A stretch of 64,000 nt of DNA from Flavobacteriaceae bacterium GSB9 (GTDB lineage Bacteria; Bacteroidota; Bacteroidia; Flavobacteriales; Flavobacteriaceae): contig CP062007.1 in the NCBI GenBank assembly GCA_022749295.1, positions 620,001 to 684,000 on the forward strand, given 5' to 3'. Positions within the stretch are counted from its first letter, which is position 1, and each line of letters begins with the position of its first letter. The notes below the pieces were generated by a model. That model had not been told where the DNA came from. It made no database searches and saw nothing but the letters and a program-made list of their open reading frames with translations. The position numbers and the translations under genes are program-made. Shown piece after piece: positions 16,543 through 25,928 of the stretch.

Positions 16543-17751
16543 TTATGCCAAACTCACACTTGGTTTCTGTCTTTTTAGAAAAATAAATACGAGTAATGAA
16601 AGTATTCCAAAAACAGAAAATCCAACAAACAAGGGTAAAACGGATGTTTTAATGAAACTTCCAATGTAGTTGGCTATTGGTACAGCCAAAACCGTCGATA
16701 AAAAACCATTTATTGCAGCTCCTATACCGGCTATGTGTCCAAGAGGTTGCATGGCCAATGCTCTTAAATTTCCAAAAAGAAAACCGACTGCAAAAAATTG
16801 TAGTGCAAAAAAGCCTAATAAAATGTAAATGCTCGGGTTGTTTCCAGACCAGAATAAAACAACATAAAAAACAGATATTAGGGCATAGGCTATACAAGCG
16901 GTAAACGCAATACGCATCATACCAAATTTAACAACAAGCCTACTGTTTATAAAAGTCGCCAAACCGATAGAAATAGCCAGACTTGCAAAAATATAGGGGA
17001 ACATTTCTGCAAGGTTGTATTGCTCTTGAAATATTTGCTGCGAGGTACTCAAATACACCATAAAAGAACCAGTAATAAATCCTGAAATTAATGTAAAAGC
17101 AATGGCGCCTTTGTTTTTGAAGAACTCTTTTGTACCATCAACAAACAGGCTCGACGAAAATTTAATGCGCTTTTCTTTTTCGAGGGTTTCTGGTTGTCTG
17201 GACCAAAACCAGAACATAATCAACATACCAAAAATCAAGTTGAAATAGAATACAGATTCCCAACTAAAAAATTGCATCAAAAATTGCCCAAGGGTGGGGG
17301 CTATAACAGGGACTAAGAGGAAAAACATGACAATTATAGAAATTATTTTAGCCATGTAATCGCCACTAAATTCATCCCTAACCATCGAAATACTAATAGT
17401 TCTGGCTGAAGCTAATCCAAAACCTTGCAACGTTCTACCCACAATCATTAACTCGAAATTCGTAGTACTTACGCAAATGATACTGGCTATTATAAAAATA
17501 ATGAATCCGGTATATACCAATGGTTTTCTTCCAAAGCTATCCGACAAAGGCCCTAAAATTAACTGTCCAAATCCAATACCTAAAAAAATCATAGTGATGA
17601 GTAATTGGTTGTTGGCTACACTCGTAACACCTAAAGATGCTCCTATTTCTGGTAATGCAGGTAACAAGGCATCGATAGAAAGGGCTACAATAGACATTAA
17701 AGCAGCCATTAAGGCTACAAATTCAAACTTGAAATGTTGGGGTTTATCCAT
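16543..17751 (-). CDS. Bcr/CflA family MFS drug exporter
   Basis: A 402-residue, 12-TM major facilitator of the Bcr/CflA (DHA1) group that exports drugs or metabolites by proton antiport. MSIVALSIDALLPALPEIGASLGV in TM1 and GQLILGPLSDSFGRKPLVYTG (motif A, about 61-81) are characteristic, as is the RTLQGFGLASARTISISMVRD motif B/C region. It is divergent from the Crp/Fnr-type regulator at 17852 with 100 bases between the starts, so the regulator may act on both, although that is inference. Confidence 0.9.
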   Translation of the reverse strand: MDKPQHFKFEFVALMAALMSIVALSIDALLPALPEIGASLGVTSVANNQLLITMIFLGIGFGQLILGPLSDSFGRKPLVYTGFIIFIIASIICVSTTNFELMIVGRTLQGFGLASARTISISMVRDEFSGDYMAKIISIIVMFFLLVPVIAPTLGQFLMQFFSWESVFYFNLIFGMLIMFWFWSRQPETLEKEKRIKFSSSLFVDGTKEFFKNKGAIAFTLISGFITGSFMVYLSTSQQIFQEQYNLAEMFPYIFASLAISIGLATFINSRLVVKFGMMRIAFTACIAYALISVFYVVLFWSGNNPSIYILLGFFALQFFAVGFLFGNLRALAMQPLGHIAGIGAAINGFLSTVLAVPIANYIGSFIKTSVLPLFVGFSVFGILSLLVFIFLKRQKPSVSLA

Positions 17752-17800
17752 GCGGCAAAATTACATGATTTAAATTCTTAAAAAACCGATTAACCATTTA

Positions 17801-17829
17801 TTAACACAATGCTATTATTGTTAAATTTG
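17801..17829. promoter_or_regulatory. Half-sites and -7 box in the mfs/crp divergent region
   Basis: TTAACA (17801-17806) and TGTTAA (17819-17824) form an inverted pair with a 12-base spacer. TAAATTTG (17822-17829), a match to the -7 consensus TANNTTTG, overlaps the second half-site 23 bases before the regulator start codon. The same half-sites occur in the perfect palindrome at 18446-18470, suggesting autoregulation. Confidence 0.35.
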
Positions 17830-17851
17830 ATGACTGAATAATACGCAAAGC

Positions 17852-18436
17852 ATGAACATAAAGCCACTTTTAGAATATATTGGAAACAACGTTGACCTAA
17901 CAGAAGAGGAGGAAGCTTTTTTAGAATCTAAAGTAAATTATAGAAAGTATTTAAAAGGCCAATATGTAGTCCAACAAGGTGATGTTTGTAAAATTGAATG
18001 TTTTGTAGTTTCGGGGTGTACCAAAATGTTTCACATGGACGAAGCAGGGCAGGAGCACATTGTCATGTTTTCAATTGAAAATTGGTGGACCGGGGATATG
18101 GGAAGTTTTATAACCCAAACGCCATCCGATTTTAATGTGCAATGTATCGAGAACACCGAATTGATTCTGTTTCACCATGATTACATTGAAGAACTTTATG
18201 CCAAAATACCCAAGCTGGAACGTTTTTTCAGAAAAATAATAGAACGTGCCTTTGCCGCCTCACAAAAACGTATTGTTAGAAATTTTAGTCTTTCAGCAAA
18301 AGACAGGTACCTGTACTTTAACAGCCAATATCCAGAAATAGAGCAACGTATCCCGCAGTATATGATTGCTTCTTACTTGGGCATTACCAAAGAGTTTCTG
18401 TCTAAAATTAAAAACGAAATTGCCCTAGAGCGATAA
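17852..18436 (+). CDS. Crp/Fnr family transcriptional regulator
   Basis: A 194-residue regulator with an N-terminal cyclic-nucleotide-binding-type jelly roll (about 15-130, including KYLKGQYVVQQGDVCKIECFVVSG) and a C-terminal winged helix (about 150-194, QRIPQYMIASYLGITKEFLSKIKNEI). The phosphate-binding motif of true cAMP receptors is not obvious, and no FNR-type cysteine cluster is present at the N-terminus, so the ligand is unknown, as for most Bacteroidota members. It is divergent from the MFS exporter and lies 96 bases before yceI with a palindrome between them. Confidence 0.9.
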   Translation: MNIKPLLEYIGNNVDLTEEEEAFLESKVNYRKYLKGQYVVQQGDVCKIECFVVSGCTKMFHMDEAGQEHIVMFSIENWWTGDMGSFITQTPSDFNVQCIENTELILFHHDYIEELYAKIPKLERFFRKIIERAFAASQKRIVRNFSLSAKDRYLYFNSQYPEIEQRIPQYMIASYLGITKEFLSKIKNEIALER

Positions 18437-18445
18437 ATGTTAATC

Positions 18446-18470
18446 TAGTTTAACATCATTTGTTAAACTA
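18446..18470. promoter_or_regulatory. Perfect 10-bp palindrome, candidate Crp/Fnr operator
   Basis: TAGTTTAACA (18446-18455) and TGTTAAACTA (18461-18470) are exact reverse complements around a 5-base spacer. It begins 9 bases after the regulator stop and 63 bases before the YceI start. No T run follows, so it is a poor terminator and a better operator for a dimeric regulator. Confidence 0.5.
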
Positions 18471-18532
18471 CTTCATTTCCCAAACCAGAACCCTTCCTGA
18501 TATTTGCACTGTAGAATAAAAAAACAAAAACA

Positions 18533-19111
18533 ATGAAAAATACAGTTAAAAAATTAGGCTTAATGGTTATCGTTGCATTTGCAGCTTTTTCATTCACCGA
18601 AATCAATGTTGTTAATAAAGAGGTGAAAATTGAAGAGAGCAATGTAGTTTGGAAGGGTTACAAAGTTACAGGAGCTCACGAGGGTACCATTGAAATTAAA
18701 TCTGGCTCTTTAGCTTTCGAAGATGATAAATTAATAGGCGGTGAGTTTGTTATAGATATGACAACCATCAATACTACAGATTTAGAGGGCGAGTACAAAG
18801 GAAAATTAGATGGGCACTTAAAATCTGATGACTTTTTTGGTGTAGAAAACTATCCTACAGCAAAACTGGTTTTCAAAAAGGTTGAAGCTTCAGGTAAAAA
18901 CGCCTATAATGTAAATGCAGATTTAACTATAAAAGGAAAAACAAACCCAATTAGTTTTACTATTTCAATTTATGGTAATAAAGCAACGGCTAATTTAAAA
19001 ATAGACCGAAGCAAATATGATGTACGCTACGGTTCAACCAGCTTTTTCGATAATTTAAAAGATAAAGCTATTTATGATGAATTCGATTTAATTGCAGACT
19101 TGCAATTCTAA
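18533..19111 (+). CDS. YceI family periplasmic lipid-binding protein
   Basis: A 192-residue protein with a Sec signal peptide (about residues 1-20, MKNTVKKLGLMVIVAFAAFS) and a YceI lipocalin-like barrel. Family landmarks are SNVVWKGYKVTGAHEGTIEIKSG (about 36-58), GGEFVIDMTTINTTDL (about 67-82), LKSDDFFGVENYPTAKLVF and a DLTIKGKT segment. YceI proteins bind polyisoprenoids or other hydrophobic molecules in the periplasm. A strong terminator follows. The palindrome upstream suggests control by the Crp/Fnr-type regulator next door. Confidence 0.93.
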   Translation: MKNTVKKLGLMVIVAFAAFSFTEINVVNKEVKIEESNVVWKGYKVTGAHEGTIEIKSGSLAFEDDKLIGGEFVIDMTTINTTDLEGEYKGKLDGHLKSDDFFGVENYPTAKLVFKKVEASGKNAYNVNADLTIKGKTNPISFTISIYGNKATANLKIDRSKYDVRYGSTSFFDNLKDKAIYDEFDLIADLQF

Positions 19112-19151
19112 TTAATTGCTTGAAAAAGAAAAATTAAGATTGATTAATAGC

Positions 19152-19182
19152 AGAAGAGCACCTAAACAGGTGCTCTTCTTGT
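19152..19182 (+). terminator. Terminator after yceI
   Basis: Perfect 12-base inverted repeat AGAAGAGCACCT (19152-19163) / AGGTGCTCTTCT (19168-19179) with an AAAC loop and a short T-rich tail, 40 bases after the YceI stop. Confidence 0.8.
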
Positions 19183-19194
19183 TAGTTTAATCTT

Positions 19195-19202
19195 TATATT
19201 TG
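19195..19202 (+). promoter_or_regulatory. -7 box ahead of the PagL-like gene
   Basis: TATATTTG is an exact match to TANNTTTG and lies 31 bases before the preferred ATG at 19233. The expected TTG about 20 bases upstream falls in the preceding terminator and is not clear. Confidence 0.35.
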
Positions 19203-19232
19203 CGCCCTGTTGACCTGTATCGGAAAATCAAA

Positions 19233-19886
19233 ATGTTAAGTAAAATTTATAGTAAAATAAGCTATTTTTGCGTTACGCTATGCGTTTTGATGTTTCTTCC
19301 TGATCAAGTACATACACAGATAAATAAGGAACATATTAAAATAGGCTTTGCATCAGGCGTCGGTTCGCAAAGTAGATACCCTTTTAACCAGAGCGATTAC
19401 ACACACGAGATTTTATTTTATAAAGGACAAATCAACTTCACTTTAAAAGAGAAAAGAAGGTGGGCTTACGAACTCCATATAGAGCCAGGGTTTAATACTA
19501 TAGAACATCAGTTATTAAATAAATGGTTTGTCAAAGAGGATGATTACAAAAATTATGAGGAAAAAAAGGAGCTCTTCCTAAAAAAAAGATCCATAAATGA
19601 ATATGTGCTAAATTTCGGTTTCGCTGTTAGATATACTATTATAAAAAACTTCAGTTCTTATGTTATAGGTAGTGTTGGCCCTATGATTTCCGACAAAGCT
19701 ACCGAACGGCTAGCCAAAGGGTATGCCTTCTCGGATGTGTTAGGCCTTGGGGTATCTTACCAAATAGAAAAATGGCAATTGGGCTTTAGGTATTCCATCA
19801 GGCATACGTCCAATCTAGACATGAAGTACCCAAACAGTGGACATAATACCACGAACACCGAGTTTTCAATTCTATATCAATTATAA
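19233..19886 (+). CDS. Acyloxyacyl hydrolase / lipid A 3-O-deacylase (PagL-like)
   Basis: From ATG 19233 this is a 217-residue outer membrane protein with a signal peptide ending near VHTQ (about residue 29) and an eight-strand-like barrel pattern. The C-terminal FRYSIRHTSNLDM contains the PagL signature H-x-S-N (His191, Ser193), the catalytic pair that removes the 3-O acyl chain from lipid A; Glu210 is a possible third residue, though it is farther along than in Pseudomonas PagL (19 rather than 14 residues after the His). The terminal residues FSILYQL fit a barrel-ending strand. A longer start at 19200 would spoil the signal. Confidence 0.78.
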   Translation: MLSKIYSKISYFCVTLCVLMFLPDQVHTQINKEHIKIGFASGVGSQSRYPFNQSDYTHEILFYKGQINFTLKEKRRWAYELHIEPGFNTIEHQLLNKWFVKEDDYKNYEEKKELFLKKRSINEYVLNFGFAVRYTIIKNFSSYVIGSVGPMISDKATERLAKGYAFSDVLGLGVSYQIEKWQLGFRYSIRHTSNLDMKYPNSGHNTTNTEFSILYQL

Positions 19887-19915
19887 GTTTTTGTTATTAA
19901 ACAAAGAACGTATTA

Positions 19916-21466
19916 TCATAGCGGAATATTACCATGTTTCCGTTTCGGCCTTTCTACGCTTTTATTCTCTAATGAAGCAAAAGCTTTAAGAAGTTTCTTT
20001 CTGGTGTTTTTAGGAAGTATAATTTCGTCAATAAAACCACGCTGTGCAGCTCTGTAGGGATTAGCAAAGGTTTCGGCGTATTCGGCTTCTTTTTCTGCCA
20101 ATTTTTCTTCAGGGTTATCAGAATGGGCTATTTCTTTTCTAAAAATAATTTCACTGGCACCTTTGGCACCCATAACAGCGATTTCAGCTCCTGGCCATGC
20201 ATAATTATAATCGGCTCCAATGTGTTTTGAGTTCATCACATCGTATGCACCACCATAAGCTTTTCTGGTAATAAGAGTGACTCTGGGAACAGTAGCCTCA
20301 CTTAGAGCATACAACAGTTTTGCTCCATGAACAATAATACCGTTCCATTCTTGGTCGGTGCCAGGTAAAAAACCGGGAACATCAACTAAAACCAATAACG
20401 GAATATTGAAACAATCGCAAAAACGTGTAAAACGCGCCGCTTTTCTGGAACTATTAACGCCTAAAACACCTGCAAAGGCCATGGGTTGATTGGCCACAAT
20501 GCCAACACTTTGCCCTCCTAAACGGGCAAAACCAACAATAATGCTACCCGCAAAGTCTTTGTGGATTTCATAGAATGAGTCCTTGTCTATAATTCCCGAA
20601 ATAACAGCATGCATATCGTAAGGTTTATTGGGATTATCGGGAACGATATCCGATAGCACATCGCATATTTCATCATTTAATTCAATACGTTCCTTTTTTG
20701 GTTTTTCTTTATTGTTTTGAGGCAAATAGCTCAACAATTTTTTTACGTCCTCTAAGCATTGTACATCATTAGACGATGTTTTGTGCGCCACCCCAGATTT
20801 AGTAGCATGAGTAGATGCACCACCCAACTCTTCGCTGGTAACCTCTTCATTGGTTACGGTTTTTACCACATTAGGACCGGTAACGAACATGTAGCTGGAA
20901 TTTTCAACCATTATCGTAAAATCAGTCATGGCAGGAGAGTACACAGCCCCACCAGCACAGGGTCCCATAATAGCCGATATTTGGGGAATAACCCCTGAGG
21001 CCTGAACATTTCTATAAAAAATATCGGCATAGCCACCAAGTGAGCGCACACCTTCTTGAATACGTGCCCCTCCTGAATCGTTTAACCCAATAATGGGCGC
21101 ACCTACTTTTACGGCTAAATCCATGATTTTACATATTTTTTCGGCATGGGTTTCAGAAAGTGAGCCCCCAAAAACCGTAAAATCCTGAGCATAAACATAA
21201 ACCAATCGACCATTAATGGAGCCGTGACCCGTTACTACACCATCACCAAAATATTTTTGGTCGGCCATCCCAAAGTCTGTCGTTCGGTGCGTCACCAGAG
21301 CTCCAATCTCATCAAACGATCCTTCATCCAATAAATAGTCAATACGCTCACGAGCCGTTAATTTTTTATTGGCGTGTTGTTTATCAATACGCTTTTGGCC
21401 ACCTCCCAAATGGGCTTGGTCAATGTATTTATTTAGTTTATCAATCTTATCTTGCTTAGATTCCAT
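19916..21466 (-). CDS. Acyl-CoA carboxylase, carboxyltransferase (beta) subunit
   Basis: A 516-residue carboxyltransferase with two crotonase-like halves, transferring CO2 from carboxybiotin to an acyl-CoA. Segments such as [33 protein letters not shown]-like [38 protein letters not shown] and the biotin-site [19 protein letters not shown] identify the propionyl/acetyl-CoA carboxylase beta family. It is the last gene of a BCCP-BC-CT operon, starting 5 bases after the biotin carboxylase stop. Propionyl-CoA is the usual substrate for this gene arrangement in Bacteroidota, but acetyl-CoA cannot be excluded. Confidence 0.93.
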   Translation of the reverse strand: MESKQDKIDKLNKYIDQAHLGGGQKRIDKQHANKKLTARERIDYLLDEGSFDEIGALVTHRTTDFGMADQKYFGDGVVTGHGSINGRLVYVYAQDFTVFGGSLSETHAEKICKIMDLAVKVGAPIIGLNDSGGARIQEGVRSLGGYADIFYRNVQASGVIPQISAIMGPCAGGAVYSPAMTDFTIMVENSSYMFVTGPNVVKTVTNEEVTSEELGGASTHATKSGVAHKTSSNDVQCLEDVKKLLSYLPQNNKEKPKKERIELNDEICDVLSDIVPDNPNKPYDMHAVISGIIDKDSFYEIHKDFAGSIIVGFARLGGQSVGIVANQPMAFAGVLGVNSSRKAARFTRFCDCFNIPLLVLVDVPGFLPGTDQEWNGIIVHGAKLLYALSEATVPRVTLITRKAYGGAYDVMNSKHIGADYNYAWPGAEIAVMGAKGASEIIFRKEIAHSDNPEEKLAEKEAEYAETFANPYRAAQRGFIDEIILPKNTRKKLLKAFASLENKSVERPKRKHGNIPL

Positions 21467-21471
21467 AGTAA

Positions 21472-22911
21472 TTATTGAGGTAGTCGTAAAATTTTACGGT
21501 CTTTTAAATATTGTTTTAGCCCAATCATAGCAGCTAATTTAGCTTTGTCTTCCATTTGAATTTTTATGTGCTCAGGGGCGTAATGAAGTTTTACGAAATT
21601 AGTATCGAAGTGTCCAGAGCGAAAAGCATCATGTTCACAGACATACTTCCCAAACTGAAGCGTAGTTTCGACACCTTCAATTTTATAATTGTCGATGGCT
21701 TTTATCATCAATTGAATGGCTTCTTCTCGGGTTTTCCCATAAGTGATTAATTTTGAAAGCATGGGATCGTAATAAATAGGCACATCCATACCTTCTTCAA
21801 AACCATTATCCACCCGAATACCATCACCTTCAGGTATTTTATAAGTACTTAAATGTCCTACACTTGGTAAAAAATCGTTCAACGGATCTTCGGCATAAAC
21901 GCGTAATTCTAAAGCATGACCATAAATTTCTAAATCGTCTTGTTCTATATTAAGTTTTTCGCCTCGAGCCACTTTAATTTGGAGTTCCACTAAATCGACT
22001 CCGGTAATCCATTCCGTAACGGGGTGTTCTACTTGAAGGCGAGTATTCATTTCTAAAAAATAGAAATTGTGGTTGTCATCCAATAAAAATTCTACGGTAC
22101 CGGCGCCTAAATAATCACACGATTTAGCCACTTTGATGGCTGCTTCTCCCATTTGTTTCCTTAGTTTGGGCGTTAAAATAGAAGATGGCGCTTCTTCTAC
22201 TACTTTTTGATGCCGTCGCTGTATACTGCATTCACGCTCAAAGAAATGTAAATAGTTCCCATGGCTATCGGCCATCACTTGAATTTCAATGTGTCGGGGA
22301 GCAGTTACATATTTTTCAATAAACACGGAGCCATCGCCAAAAGCCGATTTAGCTTCACTGATGGCACGTTTCATCTGAGACTCTAAATCGCTTTCCTTTT
22401 CAACCACACGCATACCTTTTCCGCCACCGCCAGCAGAAGCTTTTATTAAAATTGGAAAACCAATGTTGCGGGCTATTGTCTTGGCTTTAATGACATCGGT
22501 AATAGCCTGATCAATACCCGGCACCATAGGGATGTTATACTCTTTTACTGCTTCTTTGGCGGCGAGTTTGCTTCCCATTATTTTAATGGCCTTAGATCGC
22601 GGACCAATAAACGTGATATTATTTTGTTCGCACAATTCGGCAAAAGCTGCATTTTCACTTAAAAAACCGTAACCGGGATGAATACCGTCAACATTTAATT
22701 TTTTAGCTACTTCAACAATTTTATCGCCGCGTAAATACGATTCGCTGGATGGCGGCTCTCCAATACAAACTGCCTCGTCTGCAAATTTAACGTGAGGTGC
22801 ATTTCTATCTGCAGTAGAATAAATGGCCACGGTTTTAACGCCCATTTTTCGAGCTGTTTTCATGACACGAACCGCAATTTCGCCTCGATTTGCTACTAAA
22901 ATTTTTTTCAT
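21472..22911 (-). CDS. Acyl-CoA carboxylase, biotin carboxylase subunit
   Basis: An ATP-grasp biotin carboxylase of 479 residues from ATG 22911 ([20 protein letters not shown]); a TTG twelve bases upstream would only add four residues and is not preferred. It uses ATP and bicarbonate to carboxylate biotin on the carrier protein. Visible landmarks are [13 protein letters not shown], the glycine loop [28 protein letters not shown], the metal site [16 protein letters not shown] and the LRVYAEDP domain. It starts one base after the carrier-protein stop, so translation is probably coupled. Confidence 0.95.
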   Translation of the reverse strand: MKKILVANRGEIAVRVMKTARKMGVKTVAIYSTADRNAPHVKFADEAVCIGEPPSSESYLRGDKIVEVAKKLNVDGIHPGYGFLSENAAFAELCEQNNITFIGPRSKAIKIMGSKLAAKEAVKEYNIPMVPGIDQAITDVIKAKTIARNIGFPILIKASAGGGGKGMRVVEKESDLESQMKRAISEAKSAFGDGSVFIEKYVTAPRHIEIQVMADSHGNYLHFFERECSIQRRHQKVVEEAPSSILTPKLRKQMGEAAIKVAKSCDYLGAGTVEFLLDDNHNFYFLEMNTRLQVEHPVTEWITGVDLVELQIKVARGEKLNIEQDDLEIYGHALELRVYAEDPLNDFLPSVGHLSTYKIPEGDGIRVDNGFEEGMDVPIYYDPMLSKLITYGKTREEAIQLMIKAIDNYKIEGVETTLQFGKYVCEHDAFRSGHFDTNFVKLHYAPEHIKIQMEDKAKLAAMIGLKQYLKDRKILRLPQ

Positions 22912-22912
22912 T

Positions 22913-23401
22913 TTATGCTTCAAATTCTATGAGTAGTTGGTATTTTTCAACAGCATCACCTTTCTTTATGGCGATAGATTTGATAACGCCATCTCTAGGC
23001 GATACCATACTGTTTTCCATTTTCATGGCTTCTAAAATAAAAAGTTGGTCGTTTTCCTTAACCTCTTGGCCCACTTCAACATTAATTTCTAAAATTAACC
23101 CCGGCATAGGTGCTGTGATGGAATCAACTAATTTTGCATCACCAGTAGCAAAGCCCATATCTTTAATCAAGACATCCAAATCGTCAGAAATCAGCACGTT
23201 AAAGGTGTCGTTACCAATTTGTACTTGATAGGATTTATCGTAGAAATTAGAAGACATTATTTTAGCCTGGTATGACTTGTGTTCTTGGATTATGTGGTAT
23301 TCAGTTTTGGAAGTTTGCAAAACATCTAATTCAGAAATGTCTTGCTCTGAAATATCAAAATCGATATCTGAATTCACATTGACCTTAAAATTCTTACTCA
23401 T
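22913..23401 (-). CDS. Biotin carboxyl carrier protein of acyl-CoA carboxylase
   Basis: A 162-residue protein whose C-terminal biotinyl domain (about 88-162) carries the biotin attachment motif EAMKMEN, with the biotinylated Lys at 127. The PMPGLI-type sequence (ITAPMPGLILEINVEVGQEV) precedes it at about residue 92. The N-terminal 85 residues are beta-rich and are typical of free-standing carriers in Bacteroidota carboxylases. First gene of the carboxylase operon; the gap to the biotin carboxylase gene is one base. Confidence 0.95.
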   Translation of the reverse strand: MSKNFKVNVNSDIDFDISEQDISELDVLQTSKTEYHIIQEHKSYQAKIMSSNFYDKSYQVQIGNDTFNVLISDDLDVLIKDMGFATGDAKLVDSITAPMPGLILEINVEVGQEVKENDQLFILEAMKMENSMVSPRDGVIKSIAIKKGDAVEKYQLLIEFEA

Positions 23402-23458
23402 ACTTTAAAAATTGGTAGTAGTAAATATAAGAATTTTACCTTGTAGTTTCAATGGACT

Positions 23459-24013
23459 TTATGGAAGCATATTTTTTATTTCATTGATAACGAACTGATA
23501 ATAGGCTTTATTTGAAGCCACGAAGTGATTATTGTCGTCGTTTATATTGTTTATAAGCGATTGAAATTCCTGAACACTCACTAACCGTAATGACTCGACT
23601 TCATCTTCTTGTGGCGTTAACTGAGAAATAGGACACGTTAATTTAGCTATAAATGTATTATGGAATTCATTGTCTTGAATACCATTTCCATAAGACTGAA
23701 AGCACTCAAAAACACCTATTTTCTCCAAGTCGCTTTTAGAAATGGTTAATCCAATTTCTTCTTTTGTTTCTCGAATAGCAGCTTCTTCAACAGTTTCGCC
23801 AGCATCGATATGGCCAGCCACGGAAACATCCCACATTAACGGACAGATTGTTTTCTTTGCAGAGCGTTGCGATAAAAGAACTTCACCATTTTGTGTATAA
23901 AACCAAATATGTGCCGTATGGTGGTAATAACCTTTTTGGTGGATAACCGATTTTAGTTCTGCACGTCCTAAAAGTTTCCCTTTTTGGTCAGCTATATCAA
24001 TGTATTCATCCAT
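23459..24013 (-). CDS. NUDIX hydrolase
   Basis: A 184-residue NUDIX protein. The Nudix box is complete: G-HIDAG-E-TVEEAAI-RE-TK-EE-IGL, coordinating Mg2+ for hydrolysis of a nucleoside diphosphate-linked substrate. Around it, YYHHTAHIWFYTQNGEVLLSQRSAKK and the DEYIDIADQKGKLLGRA opening resemble IPP-isomerase-like NUDIX proteins of the YfcD type. The longer frame from 24079 reads through a Rho-independent terminator that lies at 24017-24046, so ATG 24013, just downstream of that hairpin, is the likely start. The gene is followed by the carboxylase operon. Confidence 0.88.
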   Translation of the reverse strand: MDEYIDIADQKGKLLGRAELKSVIHQKGYYHHTAHIWFYTQNGEVLLSQRSAKKTICPLMWDVSVAGHIDAGETVEEAAIRETKEEIGLTISKSDLEKIGVFECFQSYGNGIQDNEFHNTFIAKLTCPISQLTPQEDEVESLRLVSVQEFQSLINNINDDNNHFVASNKAYYQFVINEIKNMLP

Positions 24014-24016
24014 ATT

Positions 24017-24046
24017 TAAAAAAGATTCCCGCACAAAGCGGGAATC
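24017..24046 (-). terminator. Terminator between M42 peptidase and NUDIX genes
   Basis: On the minus strand GATTCCCGC / GCGGGAATC (9-base perfect stem, 5-base loop) is followed by a run of six T. It sits 8 bases after the M42 peptidase stop and immediately before the NUDIX ATG. Confidence 0.85.
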
Positions 24047-24053
24047 AAACATT

Positions 24054-25142
24054 TTATTCGAAATAACTAAATTTCTCACCTTCTTTTATTCGAAGTAAGG
24101 TTTCGTAAATCAGTTTAATAACGTTTTCTACATCGTCTTTATGCACCATTTCAACCGTGGTGTGCATGTAACGTAACGGTAATGAAATTAGGGCAGAAGC
24201 TACACCACCATTACTGTAAGCAAAAGCATCGGTATCGGTACCCGTGGCCCTTGATAAGGCTGAACGCTGGAACGGGATTTTCTTTTTCTCGGCAGTTTCT
24301 GTTATTAAATCGCGCAATTTTTGTTGAACCGCAGGCGCATACGCTACTACGGGTCCTTTACCCATTTCCATTAGCCCCTCTTTTTTCTGTTCTATCATTG
24401 GGGTTGTGGTGTCGTGTGTTACGTCGGTAACAATAGCTACATTAGGCTTTATGGTTTGGGTAATCATCTCGGCGCCGCGCAAACCAATTTCCTCTTGCAC
24501 AGCATTGGTTATGTACAATCCAAAAGGGAGTTCTTTTTTGTTTTCTTTTAACAATCGTGCTACTTCGGCAATCATAAACCCGCCCATACGGTTATCGATG
24601 GCACGGCAAACCAATTTATCGTCATTTAAAATATGGAATTCATCGGGATAGGTAATGACACAGCCCACATGAACGCCTAGTTTTTCTACTTCTTCTTTAT
24701 TGGCACAACCACAATCAATAAAGATGTTATCTGGTTTTGGTGCTTCTTCTTTACTCTTATCTCTGGTATGTATTGCTGGCCAGCCAAAAACGCCTTTAAC
24801 AATACCATTTTTGGTATGGATATTCACCACTTTACTCGGTGCTATTTGGTGGTCACTACCGCCATTTCTAATCACATAAATTAATCCGTTATCAGAAATA
24901 TAATTAACGTACCATGAAATTTCATCGGCATGCCCCTCAATAACCACTTTGTATTTTGCTTTTGGATTTATCACCCCAACCGCTGTTCCGTAGGTGTCTG
25001 TAATAAACTCATCCACATAAGGTTTAAGGTAGTCCATCCACAATTTTTGCCCCGTCCACTCATACCCCGTAGGAGCGGCATTGTTTAAATATTTCTTTAA
25101 AAAGTCCATCGACTTTTTGTTAAGTATGCTCTTTTTCGCCAT
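24054..25142 (-). CDS. M42 family metallo-aminopeptidase
   Basis: A 362-residue cytoplasmic M42 aminopeptidase of the FrvX/TET type, which trims peptides as a large tetrahedral complex. Metal and catalytic residues are visible in VVIEGHADEISWYV (His and Asp near residue 71), VCRAIDNRMGGFMIAEV (bridging Asp), AVQEEIGLRGAEM (catalytic Glu pair) and AIVTDVTHDT. Near the C-terminus RYMHTTVEMVHKDDVENV carries the last His ligand. A terminator follows directly. The divergent DUF4294 gene starts about 100 bases away. Confidence 0.93.
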   Translation of the reverse strand: MAKKSILNKKSMDFLKKYLNNAAPTGYEWTGQKLWMDYLKPYVDEFITDTYGTAVGVINPKAKYKVVIEGHADEISWYVNYISDNGLIYVIRNGGSDHQIAPSKVVNIHTKNGIVKGVFGWPAIHTRDKSKEEAPKPDNIFIDCGCANKEEVEKLGVHVGCVITYPDEFHILNDDKLVCRAIDNRMGGFMIAEVARLLKENKKELPFGLYITNAVQEEIGLRGAEMITQTIKPNVAIVTDVTHDTTTPMIEQKKEGLMEMGKGPVVAYAPAVQQKLRDLITETAEKKKIPFQRSALSRATGTDTDAFAYSNGGVASALISLPLRYMHTTVEMVHKDDVENVIKLIYETLLRIKEGEKFSYFE

Positions 25143-25244
25143 GTATTAAAGTTTTGCACTAAAATAATAATATCTATATAAAAAAATGTTTTACAGCCTG
25201 TAAATTCTTAATTTTGGCATACTAAATGCTCCAATGTTATACAT

Positions 25245-25928
25245 ATGAATTATTTAAGATATATATTCCTCCTTATCCCTGCTTTTGTGGTAGCTCAGGT
25301 GAATGATGTCGAAACTGATTCTACCAGTGTTGAATATCTAATAATAGAAGGGGATTCGGTGCCTAGAACAGCTATTGACTTAGATGAAGTCATGCTATTG
25401 CATAAGTTGAAATTTGACAGCAGAAAAGATCGTATCCGGTATTTAATTCTTCGACGAAAAACCATAAAAGTTTACCCTTATGCCAAGTTAGCTGCCGAAC
25501 GTTTGGATTCTATGAACAAGCGTATGGCCACGCTAAAACGTAACCGAGATAAAAGACGATACACAAGGCGCGTACAAAAGTATATTGAAGGGGAATTTTC
25601 GGAAGAACTAAAAAAGATGACCCGTACCGAAGGACAGATTCTCGTTAAACTAATTCACCGCCAAACAGGAACGACAGCTTTCGATTTGGTGAAGAAACTA
25701 AGAAGTGGTTGGCGGGCCTTTTGGTACAACACCACCGCTAGTATGTTCGATATTTCCCTGAAACGTGAATTTGACCCTATGAATGTTAAGGAAGATTACC
25801 TTATTGAAGATATTTTACAGCGAAATTTTCAAAGTGGACGCATAGAACGACAAACACCAGCGGTAAAGTTTGATTTTTACGAGTTGACCAATAAATGGGT
25901 GTTTTCTGAAAAGCACAGTACAGATTAA
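25245..25928 (+). CDS. DUF4294 domain-containing protein
   Basis: A 227-residue protein with a Sec signal peptide (MNYLRYIFLLIPAFVVAQ), so it is periplasmic or outer-membrane associated. The body is the DUF4294 domain: YLILRRKTIKVYPYAKLAAERLDSM (about 66-90), a very basic helix KRNRDKRRYTRRVQKYIEGEF, and GQILVKLIHRQTGTTAFDLVKKLRSGWRAFWYNTTA. The family is restricted mostly to Bacteroidota and has no known function. Its stop is directly followed by the start of the hemolysin III-type gene, so they form an operon. Confidence 0.85.
   Translation: MNYLRYIFLLIPAFVVAQVNDVETDSTSVEYLIIEGDSVPRTAIDLDEVMLLHKLKFDSRKDRIRYLILRRKTIKVYPYAKLAAERLDSMNKRMATLKRNRDKRRYTRRVQKYIEGEFSEELKKMTRTEGQILVKLIHRQTGTTAFDLVKKLRSGWRAFWYNTTASMFDISLKREFDPMNVKEDYLIEDILQRNFQSGRIERQTPAVKFDFYELTNKWVFSEKHSTD

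Noticed and set aside
18446-18470. Palindrome as terminator of the Crp/Fnr gene
   Set aside because: No T run follows on the + strand, and the symmetry is better explained as a dimer binding site.
23459-24079. NUDIX protein starting at 24079
   Set aside because: That frame runs through a strong Rho-independent terminator of the upstream gene; the start at 24013 sits just after it.
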